A stretch of DNA of 64,000 bases, taken from NCBI GenBank assembly GCA_942493245.1, contig OW818685.1:3658001-3722000 (forward strand), read 5' to 3'. Below the pieces are notes generated by a model. The model saw only the letters and a list, made by a program, of their open reading frames with translations, was not told the DNA's origin and did no database searches. This document shows positions 51,680-59,454 of this stretch, piece by piece. Every line of letters begins with the position of its first letter. The first letter of the stretch is position 1. Source of the DNA: DAOPYU01 sp942493245 (GTDB taxonomy: Bacteria; Sumerlaeota; Sumerlaeia; UBA8349). Made by a program: the position numbers and the translations under genes.

Positions 51680-54217
51680 TCAGTTCTCTTTGCGCCGCAA
51701 GGCGCTGCGCGTGAGAAACGCCGCCAGCAGGAACACGATGCCGAGTTCCCACAAACGCAACGCAAGCGAGTCCGGAACCTTAAACAGGACGCTATGCGCC
51801 ATCAGGGACACGAACAAAAGCCCCAATCCGGCCAGTCGCAGGAAAAAACGCGAGGCGCGTCTTGTGGAGTCGGAAGTTACCACGACACGGGAATCGAAAC
51901 GAACGCGTCCCCACAAACAGATCCAGACCCAGCCCCCCCATAGAAACGCCATCCATCCCAGGGCGAAGCTGAGGGGACGGTATTCGATCCGGACCTCGCT
52001 CGCGCCGCTCGGAATCCGCAAGGCGAACAGATAATTGTGCGCGCGGGTGGTTTCCACTTCCGCCCCATTCACCCACGCCCGCCACCCCGGATACCAGGCC
52101 ATGCCCGTCACCATCCAGGTGGGACCGCCGGGATTCTGGACCGTGTACGCCTGACGATGCAGACCTTTTCCTTCAAGGGGCGAAAGGCGTCCAACGCTGC
52201 GACAGTTCCATCCGGCAGGTCGGGTCGCATTCGGAACTTTCCGGTCCGGTTCCGCTTCGGGCCAGGGTTCCGTTCTTGCTTCCGGGTCCACATAAAGACG
52301 CCATCCCGCAGCCTCATCCACAAAATCCAGACGGTGTCCCGGATTCTGCGTCAGGGTGGGCGGCGTGTTGCCCGGAGGCAGGAGGAAGAACCGCAGCTGG
52401 CTCGCGCGGGTCCAGTCGGTCGGAACGGGTTCCAGAAACCCCGCGCGGTAGTCGCTGTGGTTGACGCCCGCCGCCTCATTGTGCGCCTGCATCCAGAGGT
52501 CGTAGTAAAGGGTCCGCATGGGGGCATACTCGGGCAACGTCGGGATACCGCTGGTGAGGGGGAACATCATGGCGGTGTACTGTTCCACGTCCCCGAGGTT
52601 CCGGGGGTCCACCAGAATGCGATCGAACGGTTGCAGGTGTTTGCGGACCATTTGGGCCACGTTTTCGGACACCCCCTGAAAGGGAACCTGACGGAGGTGA
52701 TGCCAATACGTGTTCTGATGCCAAAGCAACGCGCCCAGACTGAGCGCGAGCAACACGACTCCCCCACCCTGCGCCAGCATTCTCGCCCGCCCGCGGAAGC
52801 AGCGGATAATCTGTTGCGCCGAAAGCGCCGCCATCAGAATCAGGAACAGGTTGAGAAAAGCCAGATAGCGCGACAACCCCGCAAACTTCGAGAAAAACGG
52901 CAATCGCCGAAAGAGGTCGAAGACTCCCGGCGCCGCCATATAGACCGCCAGGGTCAGAATCGCGAAGACGGCGAAAAGAAAACCATACCGGCGACGACGG
53001 TGCAGTCCCAGGCAGACTCCCACTGCGACTAGCAGATAGACCCCCGGTCCCAGCGCCATGTTATTGACCGATTCCTTGCGGACAGCCAGAGCGGACTGCT
53101 GCACAAACTCGCGAACGGAACCGTAGGCCTGAGCGCCTGTAAAGAAATCCTCATCGTGCGAATATTCCAGGAGTTTCTGATTGGAGAACTGAATCATCTC
53201 ACCGGTGATGGCCAGCTGCGGCGCGGCCAGAATCGCGCTGAACAACCAGACGCCCCCAAACCCCACCAGCCAGCGCCCCCCCCGTCGCCACGCGACCCGC
53301 ATGCGAAGCCGACTGGCCCAGATTCCCCACCCCAATCCCGCACAGACCAATACGCCAACACCCAAGGTCCCCAAACCGCTGAAGGCGCACCGCCAGCCAG
53401 GTTCCGGGAAAGGGATGGGATGTTGAGGGTACCGAAGCTGCATCGCGAGAAAAAGCAGTTCAAGCCCGGGAAGGCCGAAGGTCCCCAACGCTTTGCGGAA
53501 AGAGGATCGGGTTGTTGAGGCAGACGCATAAATTTTCACAAAATGGGCGGTTCCCAGAACGGCCAGAAGGAGGATCGCCGTCAGGTTGGTCTGGGGGAAA
53601 AACAACAACAGCATGACCCCGCCCGCCAGGGCATACACCAGCCCCCGGGCCAGAATCGGACGCAGCAGAAACCAGTGGTTCAGAAAAAGCAGAAGGGGAA
53701 TCCACGTGGCGGAATCCCCAACGGTGGGCAAGGTGATCTTGGTGATGTGCCACCCGCTGGCCTGCAGAATCAGTCCCGCCAGAAACGCCACGGCCCGGTT
53801 CGTGGACAGCGCGCGCAGAAACAGGAAACACCCCAACCCGGCCAGACCCAGATGAAAGAGAAACTTCACTTTCAACATGCCTTCCGGCCCCCACAACCAC
53901 AACCCGACAAAGTGAAGGGGATAAAAAGGCGCTTTCTCCGGATTCCCGAACTCGGGCGTCCCGCCATAACTGAAGGGATTCCAGAACGGAATCACCCCTC
54001 TCTGAAAATTCTCGCAGATAAACGCCTGGTGGGGCCGATGCAGGACCGGCAGGTCCATTCCCAACAGGCCTTTTTCGGAAAAGATCACCGCGCCGGGATA
54101 GAGAAACGGAATCGCCAGCAACGCAAGCGCCAGCAGAGCGTCGCGTGTACTCCGAATCCCCGGGTAAAGCGAGAAGGGCGATCGGGGAGCGCGTTTCCGG
54201 CCACTTTCAAGAGGCAT
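51680..54217 (-). CDS. YfhO-family membrane protein
   Basis: A protein of about 845 residues with around 14 membrane segments. It belongs to the YfhO family of GT-C-fold proteins, linked in Bacillus to glycosylation of teichoic acids, and in Gram-negative bacteria of unknown role. The first external loop has GMDLPVLHRPHQAFICENFQ, and after the second segment GVIPFWNPFSYGGTPEFGNP follows, the family's conserved loops. The C-terminal 200 residues form a periplasmic beta-domain (TWMVTGMAWYPGWRAWVNG and VRIEYRPLSF) before the last membrane helices. The ATG at 54217 has AAGGAAA upstream. It is a one-gene unit divergent from the PKD protein. The acceptor is unknown. Confidence 0.78.
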   Translation of the reverse strand: MPLESGRKRAPRSPFSLYPGIRSTRDALLALALLAIPFLYPGAVIFSEKGLLGMDLPVLHRPHQAFICENFQRGVIPFWNPFSYGGTPEFGNPEKAPFYPLHFVGLWLWGPEGMLKVKFLFHLGLAGLGCFLFLRALSTNRAVAFLAGLILQASGWHITKITLPTVGDSATWIPLLLFLNHWFLLRPILARGLVYALAGGVMLLLFFPQTNLTAILLLAVLGTAHFVKIYASASTTRSSFRKALGTFGLPGLELLFLAMQLRYPQHPIPFPEPGWRCAFSGLGTLGVGVLVCAGLGWGIWASRLRMRVAWRRGGRWLVGFGGVWLFSAILAAPQLAITGEMIQFSNQKLLEYSHDEDFFTGAQAYGSVREFVQQSALAVRKESVNNMALGPGVYLLVAVGVCLGLHRRRRYGFLFAVFAILTLAVYMAAPGVFDLFRRLPFFSKFAGLSRYLAFLNLFLILMAALSAQQIIRCFRGRARMLAQGGGVVLLALSLGALLWHQNTYWHHLRQVPFQGVSENVAQMVRKHLQPFDRILVDPRNLGDVEQYTAMMFPLTSGIPTLPEYAPMRTLYYDLWMQAHNEAAGVNHSDYRAGFLEPVPTDWTRASQLRFFLLPPGNTPPTLTQNPGHRLDFVDEAAGWRLYVDPEARTEPWPEAEPDRKVPNATRPAGWNCRSVGRLSPLEGKGLHRQAYTVQNPGGPTWMVTGMAWYPGWRAWVNGAEVETTRAHNYLFALRIPSGASEVRIEYRPLSFALGWMAFLWGGWVWICLWGRVRFDSRVVVTSDSTRRASRFFLRLAGLGLLFVSLMAHSVLFKVPDSLALRLWELGIVFLLAAFLTRSALRRKEN

Positions 54218-54470
54218 CCGTCGTTTCCTTACGTTCGACTTCCCGGGCGAAATGGTTCCTGCCGATTTTCCCGATGGCAGGGTTATCATAAAGAAGAGAA
54301 GCCCTTCTGGCCAATAGTTTTCCACGCCTGCGTGGTCGAAACCCTTTTCCCTGATGGCCAGTTCTTGACTTCGCTCTCCGTTGGGCGCATGGTAAAGAGA
54401 CGTAAATGGCCGGAAGGGTTCCCCAATCCGGTTCCTGTTTGATCCTCACAAGAGCGAAAGGTTCTTCTCC

Positions 54471-55784
54471 ATGTCGGTCGCTGTACTTGTGCCGAGAAGG
54501 CGCCTCCTGTCTCATTCCCTCAAAACGATGTTTCTGTTGTCGGTTCTGATGCTGGCGGGCGGGAACTTTGCCGCGCAGGCCGAAATGCTGGGGTATCGCG
54601 ATGGCGAGGGGGTGTGGCGCACCATCGAGGCCCGTGACTGGCCTGCGATCCCACGCGACAAACAGCACCTGACGGAAACGCTCGTGAGCCGGGCAGGACT
54701 GGGCGTCACCTTTTCCGTGACCTATCTGGATGTGGTTCAGGGAACCGGCAAGGGGTTCGCCGATCCGTCGCTCGGCGCCACCCGGCGCAACACCGTGCAG
54801 GCCGTGCTGAATTACATCGGCGCGCAGTTCGACGAAACCGGCTCCTGCCAGATTGAGTTTAAGGTCTCTCAAACGGACGGTTCGGGTGCGTTGGCCACGG
54901 GGGGGCCGCTTTTCTTCGTTTCCGGTCCCTACGAACAACCCTTTCCCCTGAAACACATCACAACCGGCTCCGACCCCTGGATGGGCAGCCCGGATCTGGA
55001 AGTGACCGTGGATTTCGGCTGGCCCTGGCACAACGACACCGCGACACCGGTCCCAAGCGGCAAACTGGACCTGTATTCCGTCCTCCTGCACGAGATCACG
55101 CATGGGTTGGGGATTATTTCACTGGGTACATCCACTGGACAGAGCGAGTTTTCCCCGAATGTGGTCTTTTCCACGTTCGACAATTTTCTGTACGCGGGCA
55201 CCGGCACGAAACTCTGGAATTCAAGCGGCGTGTTTCAGGCTTCTACGTCGAACCTGACAGGCAGCGGGGGCGGGGTTGTTTTTCGCGGCCCCCAGGCCAC
55301 GGCTCAATTCGGTTCCTACCCGGCCGTTTACACCCCTTCCTCCTGGTCCAATGGCAGCAGTATTTCACACTGGATCAACACGATCTCCGGTTCTCCCGTC
55401 ATGAAACACGCTATCGGCTATGGCGTGGCGATTCGCTCCTATGCCGCTTTCGAACGCAAGGCGCTGGGCGATCTGGGCTACACACTCCCAACCGAGGTGA
55501 TCGCACCGGTGGCCAGTTTCAACGCCAACGTGCAGAGTGGCGTTTCCCCTCTGACCGTCACGTTCTCGGATCTGTCAACGAATAACCCCACTTCCTGGTC
55601 GTGGGATTTTCAGAACGACGGGGTGGTGGACAGCGCCAGCCAGAATCCGTCCTTCACCTACAGCACCCCCGGGGTTTATTCCGTGCGCCTGAGCGTACAA
55701 AACACCGCCGGTTCAAACGCGCTCCTCAAGCAGAATCTGGTGACGGTCGTGAAACCCACCCCCTCGGTTTTGCTGGTTCACTGA
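54471..55784 (+). CDS. Secreted metalloprotease-like protein with PKD domain
   Basis: A 437-residue exported protein. A twin-basic start (MSVAVLVPRRRLLSH) leads into a signal segment ending AAQA-EM. The body (about 40-340) contains LLHEITHGLGIIS, an HEXXH helix (H207, E208, H211) as in metzincin-like zinc peptidases. The third histidine of HEXXHXXGXXH is replaced by Ser, so catalysis may be altered or lost. Residues about 345-430 are a PKD domain (FSDLSTNNPTSWSWDFQNDG and TYSTPGVYSVRLSVQN). PKD modules bind polysaccharide or protein surfaces. AAAGG precedes the ATG. A hairpin follows the stop. Confidence 0.6.
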   Translation: MSVAVLVPRRRLLSHSLKTMFLLSVLMLAGGNFAAQAEMLGYRDGEGVWRTIEARDWPAIPRDKQHLTETLVSRAGLGVTFSVTYLDVVQGTGKGFADPSLGATRRNTVQAVLNYIGAQFDETGSCQIEFKVSQTDGSGALATGGPLFFVSGPYEQPFPLKHITTGSDPWMGSPDLEVTVDFGWPWHNDTATPVPSGKLDLYSVLLHEITHGLGIISLGTSTGQSEFSPNVVFSTFDNFLYAGTGTKLWNSSGVFQASTSNLTGSGGGVVFRGPQATAQFGSYPAVYTPSSWSNGSSISHWINTISGSPVMKHAIGYGVAIRSYAAFERKALGDLGYTLPTEVIAPVASFNANVQSGVSPLTVTFSDLSTNNPTSWSWDFQNDGVVDSASQNPSFTYSTPGVYSVRLSVQNTAGSNALLKQNLVTVVKPTPSVLLVH

Positions 55785-55795
55785 CTTGAATCCAC

Positions 55796-55824
55796 ACAGG
55801 CCGCGTCGGCTTGACGCGGCCTGT
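55796..55824 (+). terminator. Stem-loop after the PKD protein gene
   Basis: ACAGGCCGCGTC and GACGCGGCCTGT form a perfect 12-base-pair stem with a 5-base loop, 11 bases past the stop codon. There is no T-run, but position and strength make it the likely transcript end. Confidence 0.6.
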
Positions 55825-56099
55825 ACGCCACTCCGGACCGATTCTGCGCACTCCCCATCTCTGAACTGCGCAAAGAATGCGCGCTTTCTCCCGGGATGTT
55901 TTCCCCTCGTCGGGTTTGGACGGGTACAGACTTGTCTGCCCGTGTTTTCACGGCTCCTTTTCCAGATGAAATCACCTGAGTGGGTATTCAGTGGTTTGAA
56001 TCGAGTCCAAGTGGCTTGAAAAGCCAGAGTCTGGCGGAATCTACCATCCGCCCCCTACCCTCTTTTCTGTTTTTCAACCCTCTTTCTCCTCTTTCGTTA

Positions 56100-56129
56100 C
56101 CCGGAATGTTCCAAATTGGACATTCCGGG
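56100..56129. promoter_or_regulatory. Palindrome CCCGGAATGT...ACATTCCGGG
   Basis: Two 10-base arms are perfectly complementary across a 10-base centre which itself contains TCCAAATTGGA, an 11-base dyad. It is followed at once by two direct repeats of GAACGAATCC spaced 18 bases apart. It is a candidate regulator binding site, about 310 bases before the next start. Confidence 0.35.
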
Positions 56130-56436
56130 TGTACGTTTTGGAACGAATCCCATTCAGGGAACGAATCCAGTAACATCGCGAATTCCAGTGAGTTGCAAGA
56201 CCAAAAGGGTTAAAAGGCGCGAAAAAGACCATTCTCACACTTTCCAACGGCGCTCCAGACGGGAGCGCCACAGGGCAATAGGGACCATCGGGAAGACTTG
56301 GCCCGGAGCTTGCTGATATCTGGGCATGCCAGCCAGGCTGGCCGGGAACTAAAAAAAAGAAAGTATCTCCTGGGAACATTGCCAATAGCCTAGTGTCGGA
56401 TAGTGCGCAGGGGCAACCAAGGGAGGTCAAGGGAAA

Positions 56437-56856
56437 ATGTTAGTACAAAACGTAAAATTCTTCCACCCCCGCGAAATCGAGTCAGCCAAGCTGCTCAAGA
56501 GCCAGAACGTGGACTGGGTGGTGCGCATCGGAGACTGGTTTGTCGCTGATGACTCTTACAACATGGTGCTGGGCACGGAAACACGCGACGGCAAGATGCT
56601 GCTCGTGGGACGCAACGACAGCGTGTACGACAAAAGCGAAGTGATCCCCATGTTTCACCGGGTGGATTGCCGCGAGTGGCTCATGGAGCGCGGGTGGGAT
56701 GTGCGCATTGACCATATGCGCGACGGGCAGGTGCGGGTCGTGGCGCGGTTGCGGGGTACGGACTGTCGGGTGACCCGGACCGAGCCGACCGAACTGGCTG
56801 CCGCTTACTCGGTCATGGCCGAAGTGAGCAATCTGATGAGTTATTGCTGGGCCTGA
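56437..56856 (+). CDS. Small cytosolic protein of unknown function
   Basis: A 139-residue protein with no signal or membrane segment. It is rich in short beta-strand patterns (VDWVVRIGDWFVADD, VVARLRGTDCRVTR) and ends with an amphipathic helix (LAAAYSVMAEVSNLMSYCWA). GGGAGG lies ten bases before the ATG, and codon use is like the neighbours, so it is a real gene. I do not recognise the family; the phrase RIGDWFVADDSYNMVLGT might help a search. The palindromes upstream suggest regulated expression, and a terminator follows. Confidence 0.6.
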   Translation: MLVQNVKFFHPREIESAKLLKSQNVDWVVRIGDWFVADDSYNMVLGTETRDGKMLLVGRNDSVYDKSEVIPMFHRVDCREWLMERGWDVRIDHMRDGQVRVVARLRGTDCRVTRTEPTELAAAYSVMAEVSNLMSYCWA

Positions 56857-56902
56857 GTCCCTGGCCCTCTGAGTTTGAAAAGACCTCTCGCTCCTAACAC
56901 AG

Positions 56903-56937
56903 AATCGGCCCTCCCAATGCCTCCGGGAGGGCCGATT
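56903..56937. terminator. Bidirectional terminator
   Basis: AATCGGCCCTCCC and its exact complement (13 base pairs, 9-base loop) lie between the 139-residue protein and the convergent TPR protein gene. It can end both transcripts. Confidence 0.7.
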
Positions 56938-56967
56938 CGCTCTTGTGGGAATAGAAGATTCCCGACG

Positions 56968-59304
56968 CTATTTCTTGAGTAGATCTTCCCCCGCGGGAGC
57001 GGTTGGCTCCTCGGGCGTGTTGAGCACCGGGGGCGCATAGAGCATTTCCGGTGTGGAAACCGGGGGACGTCCGGAAAGACCCGGGCCTTCTAGGGCGTTT
57101 TGCGCCTGAATGTCTTCCTCGCGCACACGGGTTTTCTGCGAGGTGGCGCGTTTGAGTTTTCCCGTATCCGGATTGTTCGATTTCGCCGTGTTATCCTGAT
57201 TGGAAGCCGCCGGTTCAGGTCCGAAGAGTGACGTCTGGAGGGCGGCGAGGCGGGAATGGGCCGTCAGCGCCTCGAACGAGTCGGCGGCATAGACTTGCCC
57301 AATATGCTCGTACACCTTTTTTGCCTCGTCCATCTGGCGCAGTTCCTCATAACAGAATCCCTGGGTCAGTTCGACTTTGGAGACCAACGCGTAGTCAGGA
57401 TAAACCTGGAGGAACGCGCGCAGGAGCGGAAGGGCATCGTTTGCGCGACCCAGCGCGACCAGACACTCGCCTTTCAGGTCCAATGCCTTCTGAACCGTCC
57501 GGCGAGTGGCGTTGTTCCATTCCATTCCATTGAGCTGGTCCAACGCGCCCTGATAGTTGCGCAGGCGCATGAGGCCGTTGACGACCTTGAGCCGGAAAAC
57601 CGGTTCCGTGGCGCCCGGCCCCTGAGCCAGAGCGTAGGCTTTGAAGGCATCGAGCGCATAGGGGAAGTCCTGGAGGAGGGTGAAGGTTTCCCCCAGCACC
57701 AGTAAACTTTTTCGCGCGGCCAGGGCTTTCGGGTCCCGCTGAATCACGCGGTAGAGGCTCTGAATCCTCTGCTCGGAAGTTTCTTCTTCAAGCAGGGCCG
57801 CCTGAAAGAGAATTTCGGGCACGAGGGGCGAATTGGAAAACGTATCGGCCATCGCCCGTATCTGCACGATCGCATCGGCCTTCTGGCCCTGTTGTCCCTT
57901 CTGGGCCAGGGCCTTGAGCCGCTGGAACAGGAGCTGGTCTTCCGGCTGGAGCAACGTCGAATCGGATGGAGATTGCTGATTGGCCGTCTCCGCGAAAAGG
58001 TTGGACAGAATCAGCCGCTTCGAATTGCTCAACAGAGCGGGATCCACCTGGATTGACGTCACCTTATTCTCGGGCGCCGTGGCGCGTGTCCACTCGGCCA
58101 ACGCCGGATCCACTCGCTCGGGAAGCGGTGTGGGGGCCGCGGCAGGCTCCGGTTGGACCACGGGTTTCGGTTGGGGCGTGGGTACGGCCTGAGCGGGTGT
58201 GGGCGTCGGCTTCTGTGTGGGTACCGGCGTCGGGGCCGGAGCAACCTGAGGCGCCGGCGTCGGAGTTGGCTTTGGAGCCGGTTCCGGTGCCGGCGTGGGA
58301 ACCGGTGTCGGCTTGGGTGCAGGGACCGGTGTGGGGGTCGGAGTGGGAGTGGCTTTGGGTGTTGGCGTCGGCGTAGGCTTCGGTGTGACAACCGGCGTCG
58401 GGATCGGTGCAACTTGTGGCGCCGGAGTCGGGGTCACTTTGGCGACCGGTTCCGGAACCGGGGTGGGTTTGGGTGTCGGGACCGGCGCAGGAGGCAAAGT
58501 AGGCGTCGGTTTCACTTGCTCGGGAATAAGCGCTTTCAATTCCGGCGTCGGCGCAGGTTTGGCCACAGGAGTCGGAACCGGGGTCGCCTTGGGCGTCGGT
58601 TCCGGAGTGGGCGTTGGGGTGGGTTTGGGCGTCGGCTTCGGAGTCTCAACCGGCATCGGTTCAGGTGTCGGTGTGGGCGTCGGAGTCGGTGTGGGTGTGG
58701 GCGTCGGAGTCGGCGTGGGTGTGGGAGTGGGCGTCACCAACGGCGCAGGCGTGGGAACGACCTTCAATGTTCCCGTTGTGGGACGTTGCTCTTTTGCGTC
58801 CTGCGCCTGTTTTTCGAGTTCTTTCTGGATGAATTTGTTCAGAGGCGAGGCCGCGGTAGCGGTTGTGGGTTTATCCTGAGGGGAAGCCGGAAGAAGCGGT
58901 TTGATGGATTGAGGCTGTTTATTCTTTTCAAGTTCCTGCTGAATGATCTTATTGAGAGGCGACGCCTCGGTGCCGGTTGTCGGCTTATCCTGGGGCAACG
59001 CCGGTAGAGCCGGCTTGATGGATTGAATCTGGTCCTGAATCGAGATCTTGATATTGTTTTGGTCGTCCAGTCTCACTTTTACGGGACTTTCAGGGCTTTT
59101 CTTCTCGCCAGACCTGGATCCGGCCGAGGCTGGAGCGCCCGTTTGTCCGGGAGTTCCTTGCGGTTTTTGCGGGGGCGTCGGCGTTTGCGCAGCAAGGGAC
59201 GTTCCCAGAACCAGCGTGAGAACCAGAGAGGTCTGACGAATCCACAAGGGGCTTGCCTGGTGCAAAAACGCCCAGACAGAGAGAGACGAAGCGTGCCGTG
59301 TCAT
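56968..59304 (-). CDS. Exported TPR protein with long Pro-Thr spacer
   Basis: A 778-residue exported protein. The signal peptide ends near LAA-QT. Residues about 95-170 hold a 38-residue tandem duplication (QSIKPALPALPQDKPTTGTE and QSIKPLLPASPQDKPTTATA). Residues about 182-403 are almost only Pro, Thr, Val, Ala and Lys (PTPTPTP runs, then mixed PTP/KPTP units), a stiff extended spacer like that of TonB. Residues about 455-700 are tetratricopeptide repeats (ADAIVQIRAMADTFSNSPLV, DALPLLRAFLQVYPDY). It probably spans the periplasm and recruits partners through the TPR, as YbgF/CpoB-like proteins do. The amidase gene lies 150 bases upstream on the same strand, so an envelope role is likely. Confidence 0.72.
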   Translation of the reverse strand: MTRHASSLSVWAFLHQASPLWIRQTSLVLTLVLGTSLAAQTPTPPQKPQGTPGQTGAPASAGSRSGEKKSPESPVKVRLDDQNNIKISIQDQIQSIKPALPALPQDKPTTGTEASPLNKIIQQELEKNKQPQSIKPLLPASPQDKPTTATAASPLNKFIQKELEKQAQDAKEQRPTTGTLKVVPTPAPLVTPTPTPTPTPTPTPTPTPTPTPTPEPMPVETPKPTPKPTPTPTPEPTPKATPVPTPVAKPAPTPELKALIPEQVKPTPTLPPAPVPTPKPTPVPEPVAKVTPTPAPQVAPIPTPVVTPKPTPTPTPKATPTPTPTPVPAPKPTPVPTPAPEPAPKPTPTPAPQVAPAPTPVPTQKPTPTPAQAVPTPQPKPVVQPEPAAAPTPLPERVDPALAEWTRATAPENKVTSIQVDPALLSNSKRLILSNLFAETANQQSPSDSTLLQPEDQLLFQRLKALAQKGQQGQKADAIVQIRAMADTFSNSPLVPEILFQAALLEEETSEQRIQSLYRVIQRDPKALAARKSLLVLGETFTLLQDFPYALDAFKAYALAQGPGATEPVFRLKVVNGLMRLRNYQGALDQLNGMEWNNATRRTVQKALDLKGECLVALGRANDALPLLRAFLQVYPDYALVSKVELTQGFCYEELRQMDEAKKVYEHIGQVYAADSFEALTAHSRLAALQTSLFGPEPAASNQDNTAKSNNPDTGKLKRATSQKTRVREEDIQAQNALEGPGLSGRPPVSTPEMLYAPPVLNTPEEPTAPAGEDLLKK

Positions 59305-59454
59305 GGCGGCGGGCCTTTCCGTTCAACGATGGCGCGTGGCCTCCGACCGAATGCTCGGGACGGCGGTTCCTACAGGCGCTTGATCGCAACCAGCCGACGG
59401 GGACACCATCAGCCGAACTCCTTATCGGTTTTCCCACCCGGCGGGTTGAGAACG

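Larger units (their letters stand above)
55785..56436. other. Intergenic region rich in palindromes upstream of the 139-residue protein
   Basis: About 650 bases. It holds the terminator at 55796, a 10-base-pair palindrome (56100-56129), a direct repeat of GAACGAATCC (56141-56150 and 56159-56168), and the hairpin GGCGCTCC-AGAC-GGAGCGCC near 56245. No open frame has a ribosome site before 56437. Confidence 0.45.

Noticed and set aside
58153..59007. Long plus-strand open frames rich in Gly-Val or Arg-Cys
   Set aside because: They are antisense readings of the Pro-Thr spacer of the TPR protein; the repetitive codons keep all frames open, and there is no ribosome site.
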